Of a DNA stretch of 64,000 nt, positions 9,193 through 20,793 are shown piece after piece. Within the stretch, counting starts at the first letter, position 1. Each line of letters opens with the position of its first letter. A program made the translations under genes and the position numbers. The DNA lies in assembly GCA_022641835.1 (NCBI GenBank), contig CP048721.1, forward strand, positions 310,001 to 374,000, read 5' to 3'. Source of the DNA: Petasospora fabianii. Its lineage: Eukaryota > Ascomycota > Saccharomycetes > Phaffomycetales > Wickerhamomycetaceae. Under the pieces are notes generated by a model that was given only the letters and a program-made list of their open reading frames with translations, was not told where the DNA came from and did not search any database.

Positions 9193-12100
9193 ATGGCGCC
9201 ACCGTCAAGCTACGATAGTGTGCTCAATGCCGCCATTACCGAGTCCTCATCCTCAATCAAGAACAAAGACAGTGACCCTGACCAGAAACTTTCTCTAATG
9301 GACCTTGTGCGTCGGCCAAAAGTCTCCAAGACACCTTCCTCTGACACGCCCAAGTTTACCAAAATTGCAAACATTGGGTCCCATCCCGTTTCCTCATTCT
9401 CTTCCACCGCATCTACACCAAAGACGCCATTTAGCTTCCATGAGACACATAAGGCTTCCACTGCACCAGTTACATGGAAGAAGATAACATCCACGAACCT
9501 TGGGAGTGTTAATGGTACCCCATCCCCGGCAATCAGTACCACTCCAGACAAGATGGCCTTCCACAAACCATCCCCATTCAACAGCACATCCAAGACGCCT
9601 ACGTCATTCCAATCAATAGTCGCAAACAGCACACACTCTTCACACTCAGGCGCAAAAGTATCAACAGCCACCGCCCCACTCCCTCTGTCTTCCATGCTCA
9701 ACAAGTCTGCTGAGTCCAAAGCATCAAACCCGAACTCTCAACCAGTCACATTGACGCCTTTCCACATCAACACTCACGCCACAGAACTTCCATCTACTAA
9801 GAAGTCTGTGTCTACTGACTCCAAGATCAGTCCGCCAAAAATGAGACAAGGCACACTTTGGGACTCGCACATGAGCAACTCGTCCCCGATCAGGACAAGC
9901 CAATCGCCGTCCAGTTTTTCAGCACCAGCAGCTGAGTCAAACGGTACTGCTGCAGTGTCTCCAGTCGATGAAAAGCATAGTGACCATACTGAGCATACTG
10001 AAGATATTGAAAAGAGTGAAACCGAGCCAAAGATGAGTGCTAGAGAGAAACGCAGAAGAGAGTATGATGCCGCGCGTGATCAGAACCTGGGCTCGAGTTC
10101 AAAAGACAAGGAGAATGATGGATCTGATGCTGCTCCCTCTACAAGTGAAAATGACAAGTCCAATCCACCAAAGAAGAAGAGAAGGAATAAGGAACTGGAG
10201 AATTTAACTCAGTGGATGGATTGGATTGCCGACCAGTGTGACAAGAAGAGCGCTGCCCAGAAGGAGGAAGCTCGGAGATTGGAGATGAGTGACTCACCAC
10301 CAAGAAGAAGACGTACAAAATCTTCTAATGCTGGATCCACATCTTCAAGATCCTCCAAAGCCAATGGATCGGTGTCATCTGTCTCTTCGTCCTCCGCGAA
10401 GCATCCGGCTGCCCCCGTCGCGGAATTTGGCTCAAAACCTTCTTCTGCTTCTTCGTCTCATAAGACTTCATGGGTTCAAAAGACCAGCGTTTCTCCACGC
10501 ACCTCTGTCCCACCGCAACCAACTGCCTCTGCCAATACCTCCACTACTGGTACCCCTGCCACAGGAACTGCTCGCAACTCTGCATCGTCCACCTCTTCCG
10601 CGTTAGCTGACAAACACTCTGCCTCATCACACTCTTCGACTTCACAACCAGAGGCTACAGCTCCTCGTTTGATGTCCCCACCCCCAATCCAGGATGCGGG
10701 ACCGGACTCCATATCCGGCACATCCACAAGACCATCGGTCAATAAATTGACCTTGAAACTGAAGCCATTCGTGGAGCCAGTCCCATCAGAGCCAATAATG
10801 AGTGTCACTGGCCTTCCCTTAGGTTCAAACCCAAGTGCTAAAATCAAGAAGGAGAGCCTTTGGCCTCAGAAAAAGGGAACCAAAAGTCGTGGTGCTGGTG
10901 GTCGTCGTAAGAAAAGTGAGAGTGTCGAAGCTGAAAGTGATGCTTCAGAAGCTTCTCCTGAGGCTGAGCTCTTGTCCCATGAGTTGATTGAGGCCCAGTT
11001 GAACCAAAAATTGATGACACGTGTAAATGAGCAGCTTCAACAGCCGAGTGAGCTCCGATCTTCCTTAAGGGTACCACCCTCATTTAATGACCAGTATGTA
11101 TACGATTTGTCCTCAACCTCCGTGTCCCCAAGTCCAGATATCCCAGAAACTCCGAAGGCTGCCACTAGAGGAAAGAAAAATGGAAAGAGTAAGAAGACCA
11201 CTGAAAAGAGAAACATCAAGAATGCCTCTCCAAAGAAGCATCGTGAGAATCCATTCGGCTTTGAAAACCCACTGTCACTGGCTGGTGAGAAGAGAGATAC
11301 TGCGTTTGACTTCAGTGACGCGACGAAGGATAACGAGGACTTCTGCGCTGCCTGTGGTGAACCCGGTATCTTCCTCTGTTGTGAACGTTGTCCAAAATCT
11401 TTCCACTTCGCATGTTGTGATCCTCCATTCGATGAGAGTACGTTGCCTGAAGGTGAATGGTTCTGTAATGAGTGTCGTTCTAAGAAAGATCCACCCCCAT
11501 TGCATCCACCAGGTCTCTTCTCCAAATTGCTCGATCAAGTCGATAGACGTAATCCAACACAATTCAGACTTCCAAAGAATATCAGAGAGAGATTTTCCGG
11601 TGTTGTCACTGGTCAATTTGGTGAATATGAGGACTCCAATATGAAGCCATTCAAACCAGCCAAGATTGGTTCCCTCCAAGAGTTGGCTCCGGGTTCTCAT
11701 TACGATAAGGATGGCAAGGCGTTGGTCTGTATCAAGTGTGGTGAGACCGGTATCAGTCCAAACAAGCTGATGGGTGAGGTTGATAAGCCAATAGTCACCT
11801 GTGAGTTTTGTCCTTGTTCATGGCACCTGGACTGCTTGAGCCCTCCATTGGCCAGTGCCAAGCAGTTGGGTAAGAAATGGAAATGTCCAAACCACGCAGA
11901 TGAGTTGATTCCAAGAAAGAGAAGATTGAGAAGAGCTGAAGTTGTTGATGTCGACCTGACACGTGGATTCTCGAACGATGGACATGTCGAGGTGAAGCTT
12001 GATAGCTCGGACTCTGACAATGATGATCAGCCAGAGACTGTCAACATTCCAACACCTCCACATCTTGCCAATTACGATACTTCTAACGGTGTTGCTGCTC

Positions 12101-12516
12101 TTCCGAATAAGGCCCAGGAGAAGCTGTGGAAGGATGACTTTGTTGTCTACAGGTTGCCTGAGCGTGGTATTGTTCTGGATTTCATGAGCAAAGTCAAGCA
12201 GGACAAGGAAGCCGAACGTGATCGCAAGATCAATGATTACTACAACATCACACGTGAAAACCACAAACTTCTGCAACAGTTGGTATCTGACCCATCCGCT
12301 GACCAGAAACGCAAGGAGACAGTTGCAGCGCTAGTTGAATTGAAGGAGGCTGACTTCCGAGAGCTTGTTAAGGTAGCTAAGGACGAGATTGGCGACGATG
12401 AGGATGAAGAGATATCCGATGCCGTCGATGAGGATGAGTTGAAGGTATTATTGGAGATCAAGAAGCTCATGGCGCTCAAGGGTAAGAAAAAGTTGTTGGA
12501 GTTCTTGAAGCAATGA
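9193..12516 (+). CDS. RCO1: Double-PHD-finger Rpd3S subunit Rco1
   Basis: Chromatin reader of the small Sin3-Rpd3 deacetylase (Rpd3S), which deacetylates histones in transcribed bodies and suppresses cryptic initiation. 1107 aa from ATG 9193; the frame is open upstream but holds no earlier ATG. The first two thirds are Ser/Thr/Pro-rich and probably disordered. PHD1 (about residues 717-765) reads CAACGEPGIFLCCERCPKSF then WFCNEC. PHD2 (about 845-895) has a CIKCGETG start, a CEFCPCSWH core and WKCPNH. The PHD1-linker-PHD2 layout and the conserved block between the fingers fit Rco1 and S. pombe Cph1. It is longer than S. cerevisiae Rco1 (684 aa), mostly in the N-terminal region. Its convergent neighbour is PDS5, 170 bases away, an arrangement I recall from S. 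cerevisiae (YMR075W-YMR076C). Confidence 0.92.
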   Translation: MAPPSSYDSVLNAAITESSSSIKNKDSDPDQKLSLMDLVRRPKVSKTPSSDTPKFTKIANIGSHPVSSFSSTASTPKTPFSFHETHKASTAPVTWKKITSTNLGSVNGTPSPAISTTPDKMAFHKPSPFNSTSKTPTSFQSIVANSTHSSHSGAKVSTATAPLPLSSMLNKSAESKASNPNSQPVTLTPFHINTHATELPSTKKSVSTDSKISPPKMRQGTLWDSHMSNSSPIRTSQSPSSFSAPAAESNGTAAVSPVDEKHSDHTEHTEDIEKSETEPKMSAREKRRREYDAARDQNLGSSSKDKENDGSDAAPSTSENDKSNPPKKKRRNKELENLTQWMDWIADQCDKKSAAQKEEARRLEMSDSPPRRRRTKSSNAGSTSSRSSKANGSVSSVSSSSAKHPAAPVAEFGSKPSSASSSHKTSWVQKTSVSPRTSVPPQPTASANTSTTGTPATGTARNSASSTSSALADKHSASSHSSTSQPEATAPRLMSPPPIQDAGPDSISGTSTRPSVNKLTLKLKPFVEPVPSEPIMSVTGLPLGSNPSAKIKKESLWPQKKGTKSRGAGGRRKKSESVEAESDASEASPEAELLSHELIEAQLNQKLMTRVNEQLQQPSELRSSLRVPPSFNDQYVYDLSSTSVSPSPDIPETPKAATRGKKNGKSKKTTEKRNIKNASPKKHRENPFGFENPLSLAGEKRDTAFDFSDATKDNEDFCAACGEPGIFLCCERCPKSFHFACCDPPFDESTLPEGEWFCNECRSKKDPPPLHPPGLFSKLLDQVDRRNPTQFRLPKNIRERFSGVVTGQFGEYEDSNMKPFKPAKIGSLQELAPGSHYDKDGKALVCIKCGETGISPNKLMGEVDKPIVTCEFCPCSWHLDCLSPPLASAKQLGKKWKCPNHADELIPRKRRLRRAEVVDVDLTRGFSNDGHVEVKLDSSDSDNDDQPETVNIPTPPHLANYDTSNGVAALPNKAQEKLWKDDFVVYRLPERGIVLDFMSKVKQDKEAERDRKINDYYNITRENHKLLQQLVSDPSADQKRKETVAALVELKEADFRELVKVAKDEIGDDEDEEISDAVDEDELKVLLEIKKLMALKGKKKLLEFLKQ

Positions 12517-12686
12517 AGATATGATGTTAATGACCCCTCTATGTATACGGATCTGGTATTTAATCATGTTCCACGCACACATGATGTAGCAACTACGCCC
12601 AACCACAAAGAAATGATGTAACCCATAAATTAGCATTAGTGAAACAACATAGAACCGAACTCCTGATAAAATTAAAAGTAGAGACA

Positions 12687-15600
12687 CTATAGCTCATGAT
12701 CCATTTCAACATCCTCTTCCTCTTCACCCTCACCCAGTTGATACTCATTCACCTGGTCAGCATAACTAATCCTCTTGGCCCTTGAGCTCTTTCTCACTGG
12801 CTCGGCAGGATTTCCAAAAGATTCATCAATGTCACTTCCCTCCTCGTCAGACGTAGTTCTCTTTCTGTACTTTTTAGATGTCGCCTTCGGCTTGGTAGCC
12901 CTGGACATGGTCTTAGACTTCTTTCTCTGGACGCCAGCCTCTGTAGAGCGGACCCTCTTGGTTGTGGTGATAGAGTTAATCTTCTGCTTGACAATACCAC
13001 CAAGTCTCTTGATGATAGTATCCTGAATGTAGCTTGTACCAGCCACTCTGTGGCCCTCCTCACTTGATTGCATCTTCGCAAAGATCTCGGTAGAGAGCTG
13101 AAGCTTTCCTGGATAAGTCTGGATAGTCCAACCTCGAGACTCGGCAAGGTCCCTGATGGTGAACTGAGCAAGGTCAGAGACTCTGTAGATATTATTGACA
13201 GCATCAGTTGGCTCGGTAGAATAAGCGGATTCTGGAAGTGTGGCATCACGGTACTGCTTGACACGAGTAGCAAAGTAATAAATTAGCGAAATGTTCTTCT
13301 CCATAGCAACATTCTCAAGGAAGAATGCAAGGTATTCCAAACCGAATGTGTAGGCCTTCAACAAATTCTCCTCTGAAGTATTAGAGCCGTCTTCTGTAGG
13401 CTCCTCATTCGAAGCATCGATGTACTCCACGAACTCCGCATGATGGGCAATGGCATGAATGAGACCAGTGATACTTTTCTCGAACACAATGTCATTGACA
13501 CTCTCACTACTGGAGTTAGCTCTCTTGGAAAACGTCGATCTAATCCATGTTTTGACCTCTGCCTTTAGCTTAGCGTTAGGCTCGTAAGCCATGAAGTACA
13601 CTGATGGGAAGAATCTGTTTGATATTTCACCCTTCTTCAAATTGTCAGTCAAAGCCCTGATAAATCTTGAGCGGATATTCTCATTCTCATCTTGGATCAG
13701 GAGGATCACTCTGTTGATAACGACTGGCTTCATAAGGGAATTGTAACGAGGAACCTGTGCCAACTTGAGCAGGCAAAGACCAGCTTCCAATCTCAAGTGA
13801 GCCTGGAAAAATCGAGGCGATGGATAGTTCTTGGCTTTAGAGTTCACAATCTCACCACCCTTAGCAATGAGAGACAATAGAAGCTTGAACACATTCTCGG
13901 CAGCGGTGGTAATCACCTCCTCGGTCTCCGTGTTGGCTTTGTCCAAAGACAAAAGTCTGTTAGTGAACACTCTGAGCGCCATAATTTTAGCAGCAAGCTC
14001 AGGTTGTTTTCCATTCTCCACCTCCTCGTCATCAATAATAAAATCTGGGTCGTTCTTTTTAGCCTTGGTATTGTTAGCAAGAAGGATGTCTCTCACAAGA
14101 ATTGGTGTCATGTCATCAGCGTACTCCTCTGGGATATCCGGGAATACGTTGAACAACTCTGCAATGGATGCGAGGTGTGTGCAAAGCTTGTCGGTAATCT
14201 CAAGTGGATGGACGGCATCAAACACAAGCTGTCCCATGAGGTCAATCTTCCCAGTGAGCTTGAGGACTCTGATGGCATATGTGGCTTCGAGTGGAGTACC
14301 ACTCTGGGCGATATTGACGAGGGTATCGAGGAACGTGTTGTCATCTTTTGGAACGTACTCCTCCAACTTCTTGAAGATATGAAAAAGAGCCCTTACAGTG
14401 TTCAACTTTGATGTAATCTTAGTATCCTTGAGCTTGATGACAAGGTTGCCTACCTGATCAGCGAATGCGGCAGGAGAGAGCTCCGAGATGTGTTCAACAA
14501 TATCTTGAGCAACCTTGGAATACTTAGGGTCATCACTGAGGGAGAACAAGGCAGCAATATTGGATCTGTTGTTGAAAGTCAAGCCACCTCTATACATGAA
14601 AAGTTTGAAAACGTTCTGCATGTCCTTCAATGATGTGGAAGATGTGGACTTGACACTCTGGATTCTGGTGAAGAGCTCCTTACGGGCATTGATCATGGCT
14701 TTGTACTCAGTATCTGCGGCGACGCACCACTTGACAAGCTGGTACATTCGTCTGTTGTTGACAGTGGCAAACTTTTGAAGGGCATCAGCAGGAGAGAATC
14801 TCACGGGAAGTGAGGCAGCCAACCAGTTGACAGTCTTGTCAAATTTAGCCCTTGTGTCGTCATCAGACATACTAAGGCCATTCAAGTTCTCACAGAACTT
14901 GATGTAGTTGCGAAGAGCATTATTAAGATTTTCCTGACGCTTGTTGAAAGCCAAGAAGGCGCTTTTAGCAGTCTGATCAAGGGTTCCAACAATCTTCACC
15001 AATCTCATGACTCTCTTCATGTCATCAAGCTCCTCTGGAAAGATGTCTTCAATCAACACCACATCTACTAGTGAGTTGATGTCCGTGTTGTTGATGTAGT
15101 AGAGGTTCAAGAGATTGGATGGAATCTGTTTCACGATCTTGAAGGTATCTGGCAATTCATCCTCCGTCTCTGCGAACACGTCCTCATAGGCTTCCTTGAA
15201 AAGTGAGCCCATGATAGTGATAGCCTCCTCACGAACGTCGACATGCTTCTCTCTAATCAATTGGCCCAACCCTGTGAGTATAGAGCTGTTGTGTACCTTT
15301 CTCAACAAGACGTCTGAAGGAATATTGGAAACGGCTCTGACAGTAGCCAATCTGACATGTTCGTCAGTATCGATAAGAGTCTTGCTCAATCCATTGGTAA
15401 TCTCGGCAAGAACATCAGCCCTGTTCACAAGCACCTCAGCAGCCTGCTCAACCCACTTAACTCTCACAGAAGGTGACATATCCAATGTCTTCTTCATCCA
15501 CGAAAGCCATGTATCACGATGCACTGTTACAAAGTTGACTCTTGACTGTGATGCAAGGACCTTGCCCACCGTCTCAGTTGCAAGGGCACGGAACTTGTCC

Positions 15601-16528
15601 GAATCTGCATTGAGCTCATCATCGAGGAGGCCCATGACGGAAGCAAGAATCTCTGGGACGTGCTTCCACGCCTCAACGAGTAGAGTGTGAAGTTTTGATA
15701 AGCTCTTGTAATCGACTTCACCATCAGTAGTGTTCTCATATAGCGTCTCAGAAAAGAACTTAGTCAGCTGACGAGCGAGGCGGTCTGGATTAGCATTGCA
15801 GATATTGATGGAGAAGTTGAATGGTTGCGCAGAGGAGGTCGAGAGGCTAGCAGTCACTGTGCCTGTCTGTCTTGTGAGAAACTTGTTGAGGATGAGCTTG
15901 AGCACTGGAGAAGAGATTTGATCCCATTCCGAGATGATCTCGATAAGAATATCTGAAATGATTGGCTCAAGTTTCTTGTGGAACACATTTGTTTGATCGT
16001 AGAACATTTGGAAGATGTTTTCGATCAATGTCGAACTGCTTTCGATGTCGGTCACGAGGATGATGGATCTCACCTCGGCAAGACGAGTGATCAAGTACAC
16101 CTGTTGCGAGTAGTACCCATTCTCTGGATCAGAAAGCTTCTTGAACATCTTTATGAAGAGCTTGAATATCTCAGCGAGCTCTGCATCCGTGTATGGGGCG
16201 TCTGGGGCGTAGAGTCTTAGCACATCTGCAAGACAGCAGGCTACGAGTGATTGCACTCCGATGTCCTTGTGTGCGAGAAGCTTTCTGTTTACGAGGTCAT
16301 CTTTGTACTTGTCAAGTGATTTGACGTTGAATCTCTCCTGTTCGATTTTCGAGAGCTCCGTGGATAGAGTCTGAAAGTGCGTGTTAGTGGCTAATCCATA
16401 TGCGGAGGAGGGGGTAAGGGTAAACGTACATCAAGACGTTCCAGGAGGTCTTTCTGCGAAATCGTATCCTTAGCCGAAGAGATTATGCTCTTCTTAAACT
16501 GAAGGGACGCAGCCTGGGCCCTTGTCAT
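12687..16528 (-). CDS. PDS5: Cohesin-associated HEAT-repeat protein Pds5, two exons
   Basis: Binds the Scc1-Smc3 interface of cohesin and sets the balance of cohesion establishment, maintenance and Wapl-dependent release. Exon 1 is 16430-16528 (33 codons, starting MTRAQAASLQFKK); exon 2 is 12687-16370; total 1260 aa (S. cerevisiae 1277). The 59-base intron starts GTACGT, has an ACTAAC branch site and ends TTTCAG. Without exon 1 the conserved opening KKSIISSAKDTISQKDLLERLD would be lost. The signature CCLADVLRLYAPDAPYTD follows soon after the splice. HEAT repeats fill most of the length. The C-terminus has basic SKTMSRATK/KKYRKR-type clusters and an acidic end, as in DNA-binding Pds5 tails. 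Two MCB boxes lie just upstream. Confidence 0.96.
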
Positions 16529-16843
16529 GGTGTATGAAGGGCGTTATGTGGGTGAAGCGCCGTGGAGAGTGTGATCTGGTGGTAGTACGCGTGCTTGTAG
16601 CAGCGACGCGTCTTTTGTTTTCGTTTCCCGTTTTCGCGTTAGTGGTTCGGGCAACAGTTTCGCAAGAGCTCTAATCTTTCTTATCGTAGAATCAAAGATG
16701 TTCTACACGCTGAGTGTTCGCCTGATCCAATAAACCGATTTGCTTTTGTATGAGATATATATACAGTGTATGATTACCCAATAAATCAAACCCCTTAAAT
16801 TAGTAGTATGCAAGCTTAAATGCAAAATATCAAATCATTTCAC
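16529..16843 (-). other. PDS5 promoter and transporter gene 3' side
   Basis: 315 bases holding the PDS5 upstream region with two ACGCGT motifs and a TTTCGCG-like repeat near 16630, then an AT-rich stretch (about 16740-16843) that probably contains the 3' end signals of the transporter gene. No coding frame of note. Confidence 0.6.
16587..16611. promoter_or_regulatory. Pair of MCB boxes upstream of PDS5
   Basis: Two ACGCGT hexamers at 16587-16592 and 16606-16611, starting 59 and 78 bases upstream of the PDS5 start codon. ACGCGT is the MluI cell-cycle box bound by MBF at G1/S. Cohesin genes are classic MBF targets, so this placement is plausible; regulation itself is inferred. Confidence 0.65.
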
Positions 16844-18682
16844 TCATTGTTCCTTTTCATCAACGTCGCCCATTATCGCATCTGACATTGCATCCAGAGA
16901 TCCAACTCTTGACCCGGACCCAGAAGTGATTGGGTCCAATTGAACTTGTTGTGTTAATCCCTGTGATCTCTGTGTCCTTGCATCTGATGTGTAATGTGAC
17001 GATGTGGACTTCTGACTTGCTGTTCTGGCAGGACGAGGCCGCGAGATAATGTCATCAGAGGAATAGCTTTCGATACCAGCGATGTTATCAGAAGCAGATG
17101 CAGCCCTTTGTGTGATTTTGTGTCTGTTGAGGTGGTCATTAATGCCCTCAGCAGTGTCTGGTTGACGTTGTGTCATTGCTGAGAATGTGCGTAAAAGTTT
17201 TGAACCAACGCTCTCACGTCTGGCTAGTTGTGGCGGCGATAGACTGGGACCTTGTCCCATTTCAATATCTGGCTGTGTATGTGATTCTTTTGATGAGCGA
17301 CGACAATTCGTGACAGCTCTCTTCAGTGTCTCTCCGAGTGTGTTCTCACGGGCGTTATAACCGCCTGCTGAGACGTAGTTATCTTCTTCTTCCTGCTGAG
17401 ACTTCTTGAGTGATCTTCTCGATAGCATGGATGCACCATCATTCACAGATCTTGATGATGTGTGGTATGAATCTAGAGATCTTGCGTCATCAATGACACT
17501 CTCATCGTCGTGGTTTGAACCCGCAATGGTGGCTTCACGGCTAAGCGGTTTACCCATACCCATCACCGGGAAGACACCAGGTGGAGATCTCATATGTCTT
17601 GATGATCTTGTTGTAGCAGATGAGAATCTCGACATTGCAGATTGTGTCCTCGTGAGTGGGTCTACTGGTTCATCAACCTGAGGTCTGTAGGAGACCGGAT
17701 TGAAATCTGGGCCAGTTCTCGAAGTAGAATCGGAGCCATCAGTCTCATCCTCGCTGACACTCTTCTCCGGTGACGGGTTCTGAGAAGACTTTGATTTCAC
17801 TCTCACAACTCTAGAATCCATTTCAAGTTCTGGCTGTTCGTCCTTAGCATCGTACTCTGGTAGACTGAGCATCTTTCTATCTCTCTCAACGGTAACCAAG
17901 TGCAAGTACCATGGGATGACGATACCAAAGAAACTCCCACCAACTGCGTTACCAAGAGTAGCAGGGATCAAGCCCTTCCATATCCAATGGCCAACACCAT
18001 AAGGGGCACCATTGATAAGTCCCATCGGTACCAAGTACATATCGGCAACTGTATGCGTGAATCCCATTGAGACAAAAGTGAAGATAGGGATAGCCATAAC
18101 GATGAGCTTAACGTGGATCGGTTTGGCGAGTAGTTGGAGATAGACGGCAAGACAGACACAGAAGTTTCCAGCAACACCTTTGAGGAAAGTCTGGATGAAT
18201 GAGTAGCTCATCTTATCCTCAACAATCTGGATTGATCCTTGAACGTAGAGCTTTGCCTGTGTTGCCCCAGATAGGTTACAAATCACGTAGCAAACAAAGA
18301 GATTGGAACCAAGGTTAAAGATCCAGCTGACGGACCAACTGATGAGGAGATCGATGATGGTGACTGCTCCACGGCAGACACCGACAGAGAAGTAAAGGAT
18401 GTTACTGTTGAAAAGTTCTGCACCCATCATGATGACGTAAAAGAGTCCGATGGCATAAACAGCACCCTGCTGGAAGTGAATGATGCCCGGGTTCTCTTCC
18501 CAAAGCTTTGGGTTCTCTGCCTGTGCACAGAGATGAAGCATTCCACCAGCTGAGAAGAGAATTCCACCAATGATAGAATTGATTATGAGCGTGTCGAGCC
18601 GTAGTCGGGCCTTCTTCATAGAGGTTGCTACCACGGCGAGAGCCGCCTCGTGCGGTGTGATGTAGTAGGTGTCGTCTGCCAT
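16844..18682 (-). CDS. Formate/nitrite transporter family membrane protein (YHL008C-like)
   Basis: 612 aa, ortholog-like to S. cerevisiae YHL008C, a plasma-membrane FNT-family protein whose substrate is not settled. FNT proteins are pentameric channels for small monocarboxylates such as formate, nitrite or lactate. The first 275 residues hold about six hydrophobic segments, with the family start YITPHEAALAVV and the conserved GAELFNSNILYFSVG, QTFLKGVAGNFCVCLAVYL and PIHVK blocks. The second half is a hydrophilic Ser-rich cytosolic tail. It keeps two islands also found in YHL008C, DEQPELEMDSRVVR and RSPPGVFPVMGMGKPL, so the tail is conserved and not random. Potential phosphosites abound. Confidence 0.93.
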   Translation of the reverse strand: MADDTYYITPHEAALAVVATSMKKARLRLDTLIINSIIGGILFSAGGMLHLCAQAENPKLWEENPGIIHFQQGAVYAIGLFYVIMMGAELFNSNILYFSVGVCRGAVTIIDLLISWSVSWIFNLGSNLFVCYVICNLSGATQAKLYVQGSIQIVEDKMSYSFIQTFLKGVAGNFCVCLAVYLQLLAKPIHVKLIVMAIPIFTFVSMGFTHTVADMYLVPMGLINGAPYGVGHWIWKGLIPATLGNAVGGSFFGIVIPWYLHLVTVERDRKMLSLPEYDAKDEQPELEMDSRVVRVKSKSSQNPSPEKSVSEDETDGSDSTSRTGPDFNPVSYRPQVDEPVDPLTRTQSAMSRFSSATTRSSRHMRSPPGVFPVMGMGKPLSREATIAGSNHDDESVIDDARSLDSYHTSSRSVNDGASMLSRRSLKKSQQEEEDNYVSAGGYNARENTLGETLKRAVTNCRRSSKESHTQPDIEMGQGPSLSPPQLARRESVGSKLLRTFSAMTQRQPDTAEGINDHLNRHKITQRAASASDNIAGIESYSSDDIISRPRPARTASQKSTSSHYTSDARTQRSQGLTQQVQLDPITSGSGSRVGSLDAMSDAIMGDVDEKEQ

Positions 18683-19426
18683 GGGCTGCGAGAAGACGAA
18701 GCAGAGAAGTCGGCGCCAGTTGAATGGGAGGTCCGTGTGTGGTGTGTTGAAGGGGATCTAAATGAGTGTAGAAGACAGGCAGGGACAGGGCGACGGGTGG
18801 TTTCCTATAGCCGCTGCTGGTGACGTCGGCCTAGAATAAAACCACCGCCGCACGGAAGTCCCGTCGGATCCTGTTCGCGAGATGTCAACCTGAAGGGCAT
18901 AGGTTCCTGGGGTGGGTTTCTCTCGTGAACACTAACAAACGCAAGTGCGCTCATCTCCACCGCTAACGGTTAAAGGGTCCTGTTCTTTCTATGTACCTTT
19001 CGTGCGCCTCTACCCCTCTTCTCATCGTTGCCCGTGGCCGCTTGTGGCCGCCCGAACTGTTGTTGCCGTTGCCCTTCCCTTTCCCGCACTACAAGTGCCT
19101 AAGCGCCTAAGTGCCCTGTGCCCTCTCCCAACAAACAATGTGTCAAAAACAGGCAAAGGAATCCTCCGCGGAGACCGAGCCAATCACAGCGCCGCCCGCC
19201 ATGCTCCGCGGAACCCCACATACAGTGCCTGCCAACATCCAAACACCAAATCTCGCGGCATCGCTTTATGTATCTAGTTTCTGTTCCGTAGGTCTTGATG
19301 CACAAAGGAAGGCATGGGCCCACTGATGTCTTGATCTTCCATGGCTCATGAACAAAAGCTAGCCATACTGTATGATGATTCTAATTCTAATATCTGTGTG
19401 ATTGATGTCCCAGTATACAAAGAATC
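18683..19426. other. Intergenic, transporter promoter side
   Basis: 744 bases upstream of the FNT gene and downstream of the DUF1769 gene. C-rich, with a short imperfect repeat of GTGCCTAAGC-like units near 19092-19120. Overlapping frames near 18945-19326 look non-coding. Confidence 0.55.
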
Positions 19427-20362
19427 TTAGTCAACGTCCAGTTCATCTTGTTCAGCCGTCTCTGTTTCTTCCTTAGACTCAGCATTTTCCGCAGTACTCT
19501 CTGCCGTCTTTTCCTTTCTAGCATCATTGCTCTCCAGAGCCTTCTCCAGTTGGAACTCAATCACCAGCAGTGGCTCACTATTCTCAACAGTCACCTCGTC
19601 GCCACTCTTCGCCTTTTTCAAGACGTATCTGACACTGTTAAACTTCTCATTGAGGTATCTGGACAAATTCACCTCGAATCCACCAGGCAACGAGATTTGG
19701 AACTCACCATCCTTCAAACTAACCAATCCAGAAAAGAAGTCAAAGTAATACGTATGACCTGCCAAGAATGTGAACTCCTTCTGGTTCTCCAACTGCTGGA
19801 AGAACTTTTGTCTCTCAGAGCTTTTACTAGGTATCTTCAACTCACCATCAATACTCAAATCCTCTTCAATCACAGCATTCCCAGTATCAGAACCAATATT
19901 CGAGTTCACAACATTGAAACTACTTAATGCCTTACCATACAAGAATGGCTCCTTGGCATAAAGATCACCATCCACACTTGGATCAACATAAGTTTTGAAA
20001 AGCCTCAAACCGGCAGCGGTACCATAGGGCAAGGAATCCTTGATCTCGTAACCAAAGTCATTGCCAAACAACAACTCATCTCCAGCAATGTCCTGCTTTG
20101 GTGTGAACCCAATCTGAATTGAAATATTTGTACCCGTTCTCTTATCAAAATATGCTGAAGTGGCTGGACATGCCTGATGTTGTGAGGATCCAACAAACCC
20201 ATTGATACGAACCTGCACTGAGAGGTCTGCTAGTGGTGTTGTAAGTGTGATTGGTGTATCAGTATTCACTGGGATAACATGAGGAGTCGAATTGTACGAT
20301 GTGGCAGCTGTAATGGTGAGGGTATGCTTCGCTGGCGTTGCTTGGGATGAGAACCACGACAT
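19427..20362 (-). CDS. DUF1769-family protein
   Basis: 311 aa, recognised as a fungal DUF1769 protein. The family includes, as I recall, S. pombe Duc1, described at ER-plasma-membrane contact sites and tied to PI(4,5)P2; that link is from memory and should be checked. There is no signal peptide or membrane segment. Residues 1-265 look like one beta-rich globular domain, with landmarks near 52 (RINGF), 72 (FDKRTGTNISIQI), 95-115 (LLFGNDF) and a C-terminal half with HTYYFDFFSGLVSL and ISLPGGFEVNL. The last 40 residues are Glu/Ala/Lys-rich, acidic and probably disordered. The start MSWFSSQ is the first in-frame ATG. Function in this yeast is unknown. Confidence 0.8.
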   Translation of the reverse strand: MSWFSSQATPAKHTLTITAATSYNSTPHVIPVNTDTPITLTTPLADLSVQVRINGFVGSSQHQACPATSAYFDKRTGTNISIQIGFTPKQDIAGDELLFGNDFGYEIKDSLPYGTAAGLRLFKTYVDPSVDGDLYAKEPFLYGKALSSFNVVNSNIGSDTGNAVIEEDLSIDGELKIPSKSSERQKFFQQLENQKEFTFLAGHTYYFDFFSGLVSLKDGEFQISLPGGFEVNLSRYLNEKFNSVRYVLKKAKSGDEVTVENSEPLLVIEFQLEKALESNDARKEKTAESTAENAESKEETETAEQDELDVD

Positions 20363-20713
20363 GCTTGCTCTTTGCTACCCTATATGTGTTGATTCGTTAC
20401 TTGGTCGGACTCTCAATTATTGCAAGCTTATCAGCAATCTATCTCTGTTATCCTTTCCTAATCTCTCTGTGAGTAGACTTTGAAGAGATATGCTGAAACA
20501 AAAAAGGTAATTTATGGCAGAAAAGGGTTTCAAAAGATGCGAAGCTTTCTCTTCAGCAATTTTGCCTTCCCAGCAGGCTCACTGAGAGATGTACCCCGCG
20601 ACAATATTGTGCGTGCGATTACCATTTTTCTAGGTGCAATTGCCATAAAGAAGTGGTGTCCCTACCAGCCTATTTTGACCGGTCAGAGCTAGGAAGTTTA
20701 AGTTTTCGAAGAA
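20363..20713. other. Intergenic between DUF1769 gene and tRNA-Thr
   Basis: 351 bases: promoter of the DUF1769 gene, and 5' flank of the tRNA gene. Nothing else recognised. Confidence 0.5.
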
Positions 20714-20786
20714 GCTTCTATGGCCAAGTTGGTAAGGCGCTACACTAGTAATGTAGCGATCCTGAGTTCGAATCTCAGTGGAAGCA
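20714..20786 (+). tRNA. tRNA-Thr (anticodon AGU), no intron
   Basis: 73 bases that fold into a full cloverleaf. The acceptor stem GCTTCTA pairs with TGGAAGC (one G-U pair), discriminator A. The D stem is GCC/GGC, the anticodon stem CTACA/TGTAG, and the loop CTAGTAA gives anticodon AGT. The T stem CTGAG/CTCAG encloses TTCGAAT. The B box GAGTTCGAATCTC is canonical. The gene reads ACU (and, with inosine, ACC) threonine codons. Confidence 0.98.
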
Positions 20787-20793
20787 TTTCTTC